From contig JAFABB010000046.1 in assembly GCA_023426245.1 (NCBI GenBank), forward strand, positions 142,142-206,141: a stretch of 64,000 bases of DNA, written 5' to 3'. Made by a program: the position numbers and the translations under genes. Position 1 is the first letter of the stretch, and the number at the start of each line of letters is the position of its first letter. The stretch is from Bacillota bacterium. GTDB taxonomy: Bacteria > Bacillota > UBA4882 > UBA8346. Under the pieces are notes generated by a model that was not told where the DNA came from, ran no database searches, and was given only the letters and a program-made list of their open reading frames with translations. Positions 54,411-63,877 of the stretch are shown here, in pieces.

Positions 54411-55529
54411 ATGGCAGGGACTATGACGGGTCAATTTCAACAGTTAAGGGACATGGATGCTTTATTGAAAGATTTTTATCGCTGGCTCGCCGGGCAATAC
54501 GACCCCCAATCCGGTGGGTTTTATTATGCACACAGTTCCATCGGCCACCCGGAATTTCAACCCGATATTGAATCCACGGCGCAAGCGGTCAACATTATGG
54601 CGGCTTCGGGACTGATACCCGCCATGCCTGAATGGATGAAGAAGGGTTTAATCTCTTTTTTTCATCAAAGGCAGCAACCGGAAAGCGGATTTTTTTATGA
54701 TCCCCATAACGGGATGGCAAAGGTTGACCGGATGGCAGGCCGGGCCGTCAATTACAGCGTCAGTAGCTTGAGGCTCCTTGGCGCCGCTCCGCTTTATCCG
54801 GTCCCCGGAGTTGGTGGAACCGGTACACTTCCCGAATATATGAGGGATTTGCCGCCCTTTAAACGGTGGATGTCCGAACGTACCTGGAGCAATGCCTGGA
54901 GCGCTTGTGACAATATCAGTGCTACCACTATTTTTATCGAGCATTTGCCGGAAAAGGAGAAGCAGGCTTATTTAGATGCCGTAGTGGATTTTTTAGCCGA
55001 AAAACAGGATCCCGAAACGGGAATGTGGGGCGGGGGCAGACCTTATATCAGAATCTCCGGCGTGTTTAAGTTGATGCTTTTTTACCGGCGGTTCAACATC
55101 CCTTTACCCGGAGCCCGGGAGATACTGGCTAGTCTATTTCAGGCTCTACGGGCGGATACGTCGGAAGATATGTGTTGGACCCGAAATTCAGTGGAGGTTT
55201 TGGCGGCCTTGAAGTATCAAATATCAGGAATTCCCAGGGCGGATATTGCGGAGTGTTTTGAGATCACTCTGAAAAACTTAGGGCGATATTTAAAAGCGGA
55301 CGGTGGCTTTTCCCGCCACCTTGAATCCTCGATGGAATCCCCCAACGAAATGCCACTGGGCCTGGGACTGGCGGAAGGGGACATGAATGCCGGAACACAG
55401 GCCTTAAGGGTGCGGAACCTGTGTTATGGGATTGCCGGAGAAAAAGCTGGACCGCTGAGGGAATTTATCGAAAATTTCTTTGAAATTTGTGCAGGCAAGC
55501 AGGCACTCATGAACACCAATACTCAATGA
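54411..55529 (+). CDS. Alpha/alpha-barrel (terpenoid-cyclase/prenyltransferase-like) protein
   Basis: A protein of about 372 residues made of helical repeats with YDPQSGGFYYAHSS, GFFYDPHNGMAK, DPETGMWGGGRPYI and ADGGFSRHLES, matching the Gly-rich turns of alpha6/alpha6 barrels. It has no clear cyclase DxDD motif. It is followed at 46 bp by a PfkB-type kinase, so a sugar-related role is possible. The start is uncertain among ATG 54411, 54423 and a TTG at 54375. Confidence 0.65.
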   Translation: MAGTMTGQFQQLRDMDALLKDFYRWLAGQYDPQSGGFYYAHSSIGHPEFQPDIESTAQAVNIMAASGLIPAMPEWMKKGLISFFHQRQQPESGFFYDPHNGMAKVDRMAGRAVNYSVSSLRLLGAAPLYPVPGVGGTGTLPEYMRDLPPFKRWMSERTWSNAWSACDNISATTIFIEHLPEKEKQAYLDAVVDFLAEKQDPETGMWGGGRPYIRISGVFKLMLFYRRFNIPLPGAREILASLFQALRADTSEDMCWTRNSVEVLAALKYQISGIPRADIAECFEITLKNLGRYLKADGGFSRHLESSMESPNEMPLGLGLAEGDMNAGTQALRVRNLCYGIAGEKAGPLREFIENFFEICAGKQALMNTNTQ

Positions 55530-55574
55530 ATGTCACAGCATGAGAGAAGATTATCAATCGAGCGAGGAGAAAAA

Positions 55575-56627
55575 ATGATTTCCAACTTGAACTTAAATTT
55601 TGAGATGCTTCAGTCGAAGGAATTTGCAGTCATGGGACTGGGTGAGGTATTATTGCGTTTATCGCCGCCGGGTAAAGAACGGATTTTAGCCAGTGAAACT
55701 TTTGATAAACGGGCCGGTGGATCGGAGCTCAATGTGGTTTCCGGGATCTCCCTTCTGGGACTGCGGACCGGCATCATTACCAAATTGCCCGCCAACGAAA
55801 TCGGGAAATACATTAATAATAAAATCCGTTTTAGCGGCGTCAGTGATGACTATATCATTTTTGACTCCCGGTCCCAGGCTCGATTGGGGATATATTATTA
55901 TGAAAACGGGGCTGCGCCCCGGAAGCCTACCGTGGTTTATGATCGGTCCAATTCTTCTTTTACTTCCTTGAAATTGGATGAAATCGACCCCGGGGTTTAT
56001 GAAAAAACCGCCGTCTTTCATGTAAGCGGCATTACTTTAGCCCTAAGCAAAACCATCCGTGAAACGGCCCTCACCATGATTAAAAAATTCAAAGCCCAGG
56101 GCAGTTTGATATCTTTCGATGTCAATTTCCGGGCTTCTCTCTGGAGCGAGGATGAAGCCCGTCGGGAAATCCTTCAGATATTGCCGGAGATCGATGTTTT
56201 GTTTATTTCCGAAGAAACATCCAGAAAGATGTTTCAAAAACAGGGGACCTTGGAAGAAATTATGCGGAGCTACGCCGGGGAGTATGGCTGTCGGCTGGTA
56301 GCCACCACCCAGCGCCAGGTTTTAAGCCCCGCCAAACACAACTGGAATTCCTTGATTTACTCCAAAGCCGAGGATAAGTTCTATCAAGAAGAACCTTACC
56401 GGGAAATTGAGGTGGTCGACCGCATTGGGAGCGGGGATGCTTATTTGGCGGGGGTATTGTTCGGGCTGTTGAAATTTCATAATGTCCAGTCCGCTCTGGA
56501 GTTCGGCAACGCCATGGCCGCTATTAAAAATACCATTGCCGGTGATATGCCGGTCAGTGATTTTCAGGAGATCCAGCGGGTTATCCGGGATCATCAGGCC
56601 AAAGAAACCAGTGAGTTGAACCGCTAG
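55575..56627 (+). CDS. PfkB-family sugar kinase (2-keto-3-deoxygluconate kinase-like)
   Basis: A 350-residue kinase: GLGEVLLRLSPPG, RAGGSELNVVSGISLLGLRT, and the C-terminal anion-hole motif EVVDRIGSGDAYLAGVLFGL with the catalytic Asp. The N-terminal layout is like KDG kinase, which phosphorylates 2-keto-3-deoxygluconate. This would fit the IlvD-type dehydratase at 5.9 kb, though the genes are far apart. GAGGAG is 6 nt before the ATG. Confidence 0.85.
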   Translation: MISNLNLNFEMLQSKEFAVMGLGEVLLRLSPPGKERILASETFDKRAGGSELNVVSGISLLGLRTGIITKLPANEIGKYINNKIRFSGVSDDYIIFDSRSQARLGIYYYENGAAPRKPTVVYDRSNSSFTSLKLDEIDPGVYEKTAVFHVSGITLALSKTIRETALTMIKKFKAQGSLISFDVNFRASLWSEDEARREILQILPEIDVLFISEETSRKMFQKQGTLEEIMRSYAGEYGCRLVATTQRQVLSPAKHNWNSLIYSKAEDKFYQEEPYREIEVVDRIGSGDAYLAGVLFGLLKFHNVQSALEFGNAMAAIKNTIAGDMPVSDFQEIQRVIRDHQAKETSELNR

Positions 56628-57413
56628 GGGGAAGTCTGTTTAAAAGCTCGACATACAGGTAAGAATGCAGGAAGCCTTAGCTTGATTGATTTTACCGGAG
56701 CACTTTGTTGGCACCAAAAGTCTTTGACAAGATGTTATCATCATGTTATGAAAACAAAGACTTCAGAGCGAAAGGCGAATTTTCAAAAGGGTAGAGAGAA
56801 TTTTTTCTGTAAGGAAAAAACCGGCCTGAGGGTATAGGGAATTTCCAAAACGGTAAAGAGAATTTTCTCTGCAAGGGAGAAAACTGCCGCAAGGGTAGAG
56901 GCAATTTTCAAAACGGCAGAGAGAATTTTCTCCGGCGTTTGTTTTTGGACATCCGATTCGTACCATTTTTGAAGTTTTCAGTAGTCATGCCAGTTATTGG
57001 AATTGGCACCGCACTCCGCTGGATAATCATTGGTAGATAGATTCTTAACCTCATCATCCCAAATTCTTTACCATACCCGGTTCAACGATTTTGACCTTCC
57101 TATTCATTTTTTAAATTCATATAAAGCCCTTTGCTAAAACCTCCAATAACCCATTTCGTTCCGTGGTAGAGAGGTTGAAATGGAAAAATGGATTCTCCGG
57201 CGATGAAAGAAATATTAATATTTTTGCTTTCTTTTCGGTTTCTAAAAATAAGGCAGAATCGTTTTGTAACATTCACGGTTCCAACATATTGGTGTTGACG
57301 AGTAGATTCAAGGAAACCTAGCCCGGAGTTTGGATTTGATGAATTATTACTTGACGAATTACTTTACAAACTTTATAATGAAGAAAACAAAAGATTAATA
57401 GGATGGATTCAAA
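56628..57413. other. Non-coding stretch with 63-bp tandem repeats
   Basis: 786 bp with no supportable gene. It holds a three-copy degenerate tandem repeat (56775-56937) and, near its end, the promoter region of the LacI gene. The 57000-57300 part shows nothing clear. Confidence 0.5.
56775..56937. repeat. Degenerate 63-bp tandem repeat, 2.6 copies
   Basis: Copies start at 56775, 56838 and 56901. Each contains AATTT..CAAAA, then AGAGAATTTT, then the TCTG..AAGG..A region. The period of 63 bp equals 21 codons. Confidence 0.7.
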
Positions 57414-58469
57414 ATGGCTAAAACCCGATCCAAAGTATCGCTTCAGGAGATTGCTAATAAATTTGGCGTTTCCAAGAATGCCGTAAGTCTCGCTTTAAAT
57501 AATAAACCGGGAGTCAGCGAAGAACTGCGGGGAAATATATTGAAAACGGCTCAAGAACTCAATTACCAAGGCGTGACTAAAAAGAATGCGAATAAATGCA
57601 ACAATTTTTTGGCGCTCATTCCGGAATATATAAAGAGTGATCCCAATTTTTACAATGGCCTCTATTGGGCGATCGAAAACGAAGCCAAGTCGCGGGGATA
57701 TAACGCCATTTTGGCTTGTGTGGATAAGAAGATGGAAAATGAGTTAAGGCTCCCGAATGTCTACTATGAGCTTAGTATCCGTGGCATCATGATACTGGGT
57801 ATCTTTGAGACGGACTATATTCGAATGGTTTCGGAACTTAACCTTCCACTTGTGTCGGTTGACAGTGTTTATGAGAATTTCAAAATCGATGCGGTGGGAA
57901 ATGCCAACTTCGAAAGTGGATATTGCATGACCAGCTATTTAGTAGAGAAAGGCCATCGTGATATCGGCTTTATGGGTCCTTTGAACGTTCGTAATTTTTT
58001 TGAACGATGGAGCGGGTTCTGTAAAGCAATGCGTGACAATCACTTGAAAATTGACGAAGGGCATTGCGTTTGTCATGATTCCTCCATGGCGATGCAATAT
58101 CGTAATTGTGATGAAATCGAACCCTATATTGCAAAGATGGAGCGTTTGCCATCAGCTTTTATTTGCGCCGGTGATCATATAGCCGTTGCTTTACTCGGTG
58201 TGTTTACCCAGAAAAATATTCGCGTTCCCGAAGAAGTTTCTATCGCCGGAATTGACGATATCGAGTTGGCGCGGATGATAACGCCCCAGTTGACGACATA
58301 CACAATCGATCGGTCTAAAATAGGTTATCATGCGGTGGAGATGTTGATTCAAAACATGGACAATCAAGGGTGCGGTGGAAAGAAGTTGGCGGTCTATGGT
58401 AATTTGACGGAACGGATGTCTGTTTCGGATTTGAATTACGACACTGCCACATTATTGCAGGAACCTTAA
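57414..58469 (+). CDS. LacI/GalR-family transcriptional regulator
   Basis: A 351-residue protein: N-terminal HTH SLQEIANKFGVSKNAVSLALNNKPGV and a sensor domain with IPSILV-like strands, GVFTQKNIRVPEEVSIAGID and a DDIELA motif. It directly precedes a sugar ABC importer unit, which it presumably controls. The two LacI proteins in this window belong to separate loci. Confidence 0.92.
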   Translation: MAKTRSKVSLQEIANKFGVSKNAVSLALNNKPGVSEELRGNILKTAQELNYQGVTKKNANKCNNFLALIPEYIKSDPNFYNGLYWAIENEAKSRGYNAILACVDKKMENELRLPNVYYELSIRGIMILGIFETDYIRMVSELNLPLVSVDSVYENFKIDAVGNANFESGYCMTSYLVEKGHRDIGFMGPLNVRNFFERWSGFCKAMRDNHLKIDEGHCVCHDSSMAMQYRNCDEIEPYIAKMERLPSAFICAGDHIAVALLGVFTQKNIRVPEEVSIAGIDDIELARMITPQLTTYTIDRSKIGYHAVEMLIQNMDNQGCGGKKLAVYGNLTERMSVSDLNYDTATLLQEP

Positions 58470-58539
58470 TATGAATGGCTGGGGTCGGAATCGTTGGGGC
58501 ACGATTAAAACGTATCCTTACGGCTGATAATTTTTCATT

Positions 58540-58578
58540 TCCCTTTAAAACAGTTGAATGTTTTAGAGGGATTTTTAT
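58540..58578 (+). terminator. Rho-independent terminator after the LacI gene
   Basis: TCCCTTTAAAAC pairs with GTTTTAGAGGGA across an 8-nt loop; a T-rich tail follows. Confidence 0.85.
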
Positions 58579-58622
58579 TTATAAAACATTCTTGTAAAGA
58601 AAGAAATAACTTGAAAAATAAC

Positions 58623-58651
58623 TTGACAATATAATTGAAAATATATAAAAT
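58623..58651 (+). promoter_or_regulatory. Promoter of the sugar ABC importer
   Basis: TTGACA (58623-58628) and TAAAAT (58646-58651) with a 17-bp spacer. No perfect palindromic operator was visible around it. Confidence 0.6.
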
Positions 58652-58674
58652 TAAAGTTACAGGAGAGTAACGAA

Positions 58675-58716
58675 ATGATTCGAAATTTCCAATCAATGCT
58701 GCCGTTAGGAGTTTGA
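58675..58716 (+). CDS. Possible 13-codon leader ORF
   Basis: ATG with AGGAGAG 7 nt upstream encodes MIRNFQSMLPLGV before a stop, in the leader of the binding-protein gene. It resembles the leader ORF at 9452 in position and in strength of the ribosome site. Confidence 0.4.
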   Translation: MIRNFQSMLPLGV

Positions 58717-58816
58717 ACAAAATAAACGGAAACAACCTGGATTTTGATAGTATTGAAAGGAGGGTTAAAGGAAACCGTTATTTAAATTCAAAATGAATAA
58801 TTTGAGGAGGGTTTTA

Positions 58817-60106
58817 ATGAAAAAAGTTTTATCTGGAAGAGTTTTTATGTCCGTCTTTGTTTTGCTTATCGTTTTCACTTTGGCTATGCCGACGGCGTTT
58901 ATGGCTCAACGGACGCTGCGGATCGTCACCGTCAACAACGGTGATGCGGAAAAAAAGGCTTATGAAGCGGTTGCCGCCGATTTCATGAAGGTTAATCCGG
59001 GCGTCAAGGTCCAGATTGATTGTCAAGCTAGCGATACCTTCTTCCAAGCCATTCAAACCCGTGGCACCAGTATGGATATGGATATTGGCTATACCGGTCC
59101 GATGCGTCGCGATCAGGCTTTGGAAATGTTTGTTCCATGGATTCGGGCTAAACGTCTCGTGGAATTGACCAAACAACCATTTATCAAGAATTATTTGCCA
59201 GCTTCCGTTGCTTCGGGGACAACCATCAACGGGAAGGTGTGGGGTGTTCCGCTTGGTATATCCGGTATCGTTACATATTACAACCCGGACTTGCTTAAAA
59301 AATGCGGAGTTACTAAGGTCCCCACCACCAAAACAGAATTTACGGCGGCATTGAAAACCGTCAAAGCTAAAGGTTACACAGGAATCGCCTTGGGCATGAA
59401 AGATGGCTGGCAAACCGTATTGACCATGTTGCAAGTTTTCAACCAAATAACTGCCGGAAAAACTGAGCAGTACATGAATGATTTGACCAAGGGCAAAAAT
59501 GCGTTGGATGGACCGGTATTCACCAAATTGCTGCAAACTTTGGCCGAGCTGGCGCCTTATTATACAGAAGGTGCTCAAGGAATCTCCTATGAGGGTCAGG
59601 TACAGGAATTCACCAGCGGCAAGGCGGCCTTTATGTTGGATGGAACGTGGCAAGTCAATTCGATTTTGAATGCCAAACCTGCTTTCGAGCCCGGTATTAT
59701 GGTTCTCCCGATCAATGAAAAGATTTCCGATAAAAACATCGGCGCCATCAAAGCAGACCCGAATTTATTCGTACTCAACACGCCCCAAAAGGATATTGCT
59801 CTGAAATTCTTGGCCTTCCTTTCCAAAAAGGAGAATTATAGCAAATGGCAACAAATTATGAAAGTGATTCCGACCCAACCCGGTATTTCTTACGGATCCA
59901 GCCTGATGGAAAAACAATTACTTGAAGTCTTGAAGACAGCGGGTCCGCTCTATGAGAATTACACTCTACCTGGGGCTAAACTTGAATTAATTGATGCGTC
60001 TAAAATGGTCGTATTCGACAAGAAGTCGGTTTCAGAATCGCTCAAATTTTTAAAGGAACGTTGGGAAGCGTCCAAACCTGATTGGAAAACTGATTTGTTG
60101 AAATAA
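58817..60106 (+). CDS. Sugar ABC importer substrate-binding protein
   Basis: A 429-residue extracellular solute-binding protein (family 1, MalE type) with signal peptide, LRIVTVNNGDAEKKAYEAVAADFMKVNPGVKVQ, the hinge GVPLGISGIVTYYNPDLLKKCGV, and FTSGKAAFMLDGTWQV. GAGGAGGG is well placed for the ATG at 58817. A GH130-type enzyme downstream suggests a mannoside ligand. Confidence 0.92.
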   Translation: MKKVLSGRVFMSVFVLLIVFTLAMPTAFMAQRTLRIVTVNNGDAEKKAYEAVAADFMKVNPGVKVQIDCQASDTFFQAIQTRGTSMDMDIGYTGPMRRDQALEMFVPWIRAKRLVELTKQPFIKNYLPASVASGTTINGKVWGVPLGISGIVTYYNPDLLKKCGVTKVPTTKTEFTAALKTVKAKGYTGIALGMKDGWQTVLTMLQVFNQITAGKTEQYMNDLTKGKNALDGPVFTKLLQTLAELAPYYTEGAQGISYEGQVQEFTSGKAAFMLDGTWQVNSILNAKPAFEPGIMVLPINEKISDKNIGAIKADPNLFVLNTPQKDIALKFLAFLSKKENYSKWQQIMKVIPTQPGISYGSSLMEKQLLEVLKTAGPLYENYTLPGAKLELIDASKMVVFDKKSVSESLKFLKERWEASKPDWKTDLLK

Positions 60107-60128
60107 ACATTTTAGAATGTGACCAAGC

Positions 60129-60241
60129 GAGGCTGTCCTAAAAGGAATTTAACGATCGGGAAATACAACCTATTAAAATCAATTGCACTCATGATCGATA
60201 TGTTGCATTTCTTTGATGTAACATTACTTTTTGAACAGCCT
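60129..60241. mobile_element. MITE-like element, about 113 bp, inside the sugar importer operon
   Basis: The ends are GAGGCTGTCCTAAAAGG and ACTTTTTGAACAGCCT. The interior resembles the element at 49487. It lies between the binding-protein stop (60106) and the first permease. Confidence 0.7.
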
Positions 60242-60288
60242 TTGCTCCCGGAATAGACTTCATGAGTAACGGAGGGGAAAGACAGGCC

Positions 60289-61182
60289 ATGAAAAGTTCT
60301 TCGATAAAAGGCAATCAGTGGTCTTTGTATTTGATGGTATTACCGGTCCTGATTCTTTGGCTGCTTTTCGTGCTGTACCCGGCATTAACGAATTTCTTTT
60401 ATTGTTTTTTCGATTATAACGGCATCGGATCTCCGTTGGTTTTTAAGGGATTGGATAATTTTGTACGGGCGTTCACCAGGGATTGGTACACATTTTCAGC
60501 CGGTTTTATCAACAGCATAAAATATTCGGTGGTCGTCTCTTTTGTTCAAAATTTATTTGCCATTGGCTTAGCGGTTTTATTGACGAAAAATTTGAAAATG
60601 ACCAATGTGTATCGGGCGATCCTGTTTTTCCCGGCTGTTGTCGGAACCATGGTGATTGCTATGGCCTGGGCGCTTCTTTTGGATACCCGAGGGGTTTTTA
60701 ACGCGTGTCTGCATTTGTTGAATCTTCCATCCACTACGCCTTGGCTCGGCCATCCGGTCTGGAGTTTTTGGATTATTAGTTTCGTGATTATCTGGATGTA
60801 TACTGGGTATTCAATGGTTATTTATATCGCCGGACTGCAGCAGATTGATCAACAATACTATGAAGCGGCGACAGTAGACGGCGCCAACAACTGGCAGAAG
60901 TTTAAAAAAGTTACACTGCCGCTTTTAATGCCGTCCATCACCATCAACATGCTGTTGTCACTTGCGGGCACTTTCCGGATCTTTGACTTACCGTTCTTGT
61001 TGGGCGGCGGAGATTTTCACGCGATTAGCCGTCCGACGGTGACCATGAGTTTGAATATTTATTACGAGTTTCAAAAAATGCAATATGGATACGCCTGCGC
61101 CCAGCAGGTGATATTATTCTTCATGGTGCTGCTGGTTGCGATTATCCAAACCCGGATTACGATTAAGAGGGAGGTTGCCTAA
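60289..61182 (+). CDS. Sugar ABC importer permease (MalF/UgpA type)
   Basis: A membrane protein of about 297 residues with six hydrophobic segments and the EAA loop YYEAATVDGANNWQKFKKVTLPLL. The ATG at 60289 has GGAGGGG 12 nt upstream; an earlier in-frame ATG at 60262 lacks one. It overlaps the next gene by 1 bp. Confidence 0.92.
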   Translation: MKSSSIKGNQWSLYLMVLPVLILWLLFVLYPALTNFFYCFFDYNGIGSPLVFKGLDNFVRAFTRDWYTFSAGFINSIKYSVVVSFVQNLFAIGLAVLLTKNLKMTNVYRAILFFPAVVGTMVIAMAWALLLDTRGVFNACLHLLNLPSTTPWLGHPVWSFWIISFVIIWMYTGYSMVIYIAGLQQIDQQYYEAATVDGANNWQKFKKVTLPLLMPSITINMLLSLAGTFRIFDLPFLLGGGDFHAISRPTVTMSLNIYYEFQKMQYGYACAQQVILFFMVLLVAIIQTRITIKREVA

Positions 61183-62042
61183 TGAATGGGAATGAACATA
61201 AAACTCTAGTGAAAAAAGGACCCCCGGTCCTTACGAAAAAGTATTTTCGGGGCAATCATCTGATCTTAATTTTTTGTTCGTTGTTGATATTGATACCATT
61301 GTTTTACATATTCAATACGGCTTTAAAAAGCGATGCGGAGTTTATGGGCAATATCTTGGGAATAGTTCAAGATGTCAAGTTCTCTAATTTTCTTGACGCC
61401 TTTCAAAAGGCGAATATGGGAGTTTATGCTTTCAATAGCGTCTTTTTCACGTTGGTCGTCGCGATCCTTACGGTTCTGCTATGTTCAATGGCTGCATATC
61501 CGGTTTCCCGGCAATTGATTCGGGGTTCGAAATTTTTTTATGGAATATTCATGTCCGGTATTCTTTTACCCGGAGCATTGATCCCGACCTATCTTTTGAT
61601 GAATGATCTAGGATTGCTGATGACCTATCACGGTTTTGTTTTATTGTTGATATCCGGCAATTTGAGCATCTCCATGTTCATCCTTTGCGGATTTATCAAA
61701 GGAATTCCGACTGAGATCGACGAAGCGGCTAAAATAGACGGATGTAGTAATATCCGGATAGTATTTCAAATGATTTTTCCTTTGCTGAAGGCCCCGATGG
61801 CCACGGTATTCATGTTGGTCAGTTTAAATGTTTGGAATGATTTCTTTTCTCCGTTTATTTATTTGACGGACGCGCAACGAACCTTACCCACGGGCTTATA
61901 TACGTTCCGGGGACAGCATGTTACCCAATGGCCGAGTTTGATGGCTGGAACATTGTTGGTGTTGGTTCCAATCATGATGCTTTATGTCTTTTTGCAACGG
62001 TATATGATCGCCGGAATTACAGCTGGAGCGACAAAAGGATGA
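61182..62042 (+). CDS. Sugar ABC importer permease (MalG/UgpE type)
   Basis: A 286-residue membrane protein with six hydrophobic segments and the EAA loop IPTEIDEAAKIDGCSNIRIVFQMIFP. No ATPase gene is in this unit, so a shared MsmX-type ATPase elsewhere probably powers it. Confidence 0.92.
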   Translation: MNGNEHKTLVKKGPPVLTKKYFRGNHLILIFCSLLILIPLFYIFNTALKSDAEFMGNILGIVQDVKFSNFLDAFQKANMGVYAFNSVFFTLVVAILTVLLCSMAAYPVSRQLIRGSKFFYGIFMSGILLPGALIPTYLLMNDLGLLMTYHGFVLLLISGNLSISMFILCGFIKGIPTEIDEAAKIDGCSNIRIVFQMIFPLLKAPMATVFMLVSLNVWNDFFSPFIYLTDAQRTLPTGLYTFRGQHVTQWPSLMAGTLLVLVPIMMLYVFLQRYMIAGITAGATKG

Positions 62043-62081
62043 AGTGGCTAGAACTTAACTTTCTGAAGGAGAAAAGATAAT

Positions 62082-63095
62082 ATGGCGATTGTGCGCTGCA
62101 AGGATAATCCAATCGTTCGGCCGGATTCATTGGGATGGCGGCGGGCCGCGACTTTTAATCCGGGTGTTGTTTATGATAATGGCAGGTTTTTAATGTACGA
62201 CAGGGCTGCGGGATCATTAAAACCTTTTAAGACCAGTATCGGTTTATTGGAAAGTAGTGACGGAATAAGATTCCGATCCGTCAAGAACACGCCTGTTTTT
62301 TCCGGCGAAATGCTCGGTTATCCCGGGGGAAGCGTTGAAGATGCCCGGGTTGTTAAAATCGCCGGGATTTTCTATATGGTTTACGCCTTACAACCCTATT
62401 CCTTCGATTGTTGGCCGACCGGCACGGCGTTGCCGGACTATTTTCCCGAAAATTATCCGGAATGGCGGGAAACCAAGACGGAACCGATGATAACCCGTTC
62501 CGGCATTGCAGTATCGGAAGATGGGATTAACTTTAGGCAATTGTGTTATACAACACCTCCCGAGATTGACGACAGGGACAATGTTTTATTTCCGGAGAAG
62601 ATTAACGGTAGATTCGCTTTGCTGAGAAGGCCGATGCAATATGTGGGGCCGGAATACGGGACGTCGTTGCCGGGCATTTGGATTTCATACTCCGACAACT
62701 TGATGGAATGGTCAAAGCCGGAGCTGGTCGCGGTGGCCGAGAACTTCGGATGGGAAGGGACCAAGATCGGAGCGGCCGCGACGCCTTTGAAAACTGATCA
62801 TGGCTGGTTAGTACTTTACCATGGCGTGGACCAAAACGCGGTTTATCGGGTCGGTGCCATGCTTCTCGATCGGAATGATCCGCGAAAGGTGATTGCTCGG
62901 ACTAAAAAATATATCATGGAACCTGAAGAATATTACGAAAAATCCGGATTAGTCCTGCCGAATGTCATCTTTCCGACCGCCAATCTAATCGTTAATGATT
63001 TGGTATACATTTATTACGGTTGTTGTGATACATGCATCAGCTTGGCGACGGTGCCGCTGCAAGAATTGTTGGATTATTTACTGGAATGGGAATGA
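62082..63095 (+). CDS. GH130-family glycoside phosphorylase (mannoside-type)
   Basis: A 337-residue cytoplasmic five-bladed propeller enzyme: NPIVRPDSLGWRRAATFNPG, SVEDARVVK (catalytic Asp region), DDRDNVLFPEKINGRFALLR, KIGAAATPLKT, GWLVLYHG and LPNVIFPTA. GH130 enzymes phosphorolyse beta-mannosides to mannose 1-phosphate. A phosphomannomutase-type sequence directly follows, which agrees with that product. AAGGAGAAAAG precedes the ATG. Confidence 0.9.
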   Translation: MAIVRCKDNPIVRPDSLGWRRAATFNPGVVYDNGRFLMYDRAAGSLKPFKTSIGLLESSDGIRFRSVKNTPVFSGEMLGYPGGSVEDARVVKIAGIFYMVYALQPYSFDCWPTGTALPDYFPENYPEWRETKTEPMITRSGIAVSEDGINFRQLCYTTPPEIDDRDNVLFPEKINGRFALLRRPMQYVGPEYGTSLPGIWISYSDNLMEWSKPELVAVAENFGWEGTKIGAAATPLKTDHGWLVLYHGVDQNAVYRVGAMLLDRNDPRKVIARTKKYIMEPEEYYEKSGLVLPNVIFPTANLIVNDLVYIYYGCCDTCISLATVPLQELLDYLLEWE

Positions 63096-63154
63096 TCAGA
63101 GAAGTTTGGATGGTTTGATAAATCGATATGCGAATTTAAAATTATAGGCTTTAT

Positions 63155-63809
63155 ATGGGAGATAGTATGATTTGCCAAGGTATTTTTCGAGAATATGATA
63201 TCCGCCCCGATCCGGTAAGTTTCGACAATTGTATGGATTTGGTTCGCGTGGTCCGTGCGGAAAAGGCTGATTTGGGTGTGGGATTTGACGGGGATGGCGA
63301 CAGAATCGGTGTGGTTGACGATTCCAGCCGCGTTATCTGGGGAGATCGGTTGATGATTTTGTACTGGCGGGAAATTTTGGATAAATATCCCGGCGTTACA
63401 TGTATTATTGAGGTGAAATGTTCACGGGCGCTTGTGGAAGAGGTGGAGCGTATGGGCGGGAAACAGCTGTTCTACCGAACCGGGCATTCGTTAATTAAAG
63501 CAAAAATGCGTGAGATAGGAGCATTATTTACAGGCGAAATGTCGGGGCATATGTAGTGATTATAATAAATTTCACGTGATAAAAGCGATTACCCGACATT
63601 TTAAAGAACTTTATCCTGTTATCGACATCGATGGTGTGAGGGTATTGTTCCCTGGGGGATGGGGTTTAGTGCGTGCTTCCAATACCCAACCTGCAATTGT
63701 AGCTCGTTGCGAAGGTACTAATGAGAAGAATTTGAAACAAATATGCGGAATAATGAAAACTGTACTGACCGGTTTTAGGGAAGTTGGAAATTTCGAGTGG
63801 GAATATTAA
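63155..63809 (+). pseudogene. Phosphomannomutase/phosphoglucomutase remnant with two internal deletions
   Basis: The N-terminal motif IFREYDIR is joined directly to the domain II-III region (PDPVSFDNCMDLVRVV, metal loop GFDGDGDRIGVVDD, GEMSGHM). This removes domain I with the phospho-serine loop and most of domain II. After a stop at 63554-63556 the C-terminal domain resumes from about 63576 (IDGVRVLFPGGWGLVRASNTQP), with about 80 residues missing between. It cannot be active. The intact enzyme would convert mannose 1-phosphate from the GH130 enzyme to mannose 6-phosphate. Confidence 0.8.
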
Positions 63810-63877
63810 GAATTAAATACAGATATAGTCTAGTCTTTTATCATTGAATCATTTTATATCGATTTATCATAAAGAAA

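Noticed and set aside
58829..59653. 274-codon minus-strand ORF opposite the sugar-binding-protein gene
   Set aside because: Shadow of a well-supported gene; it has no motifs and no ribosome site.
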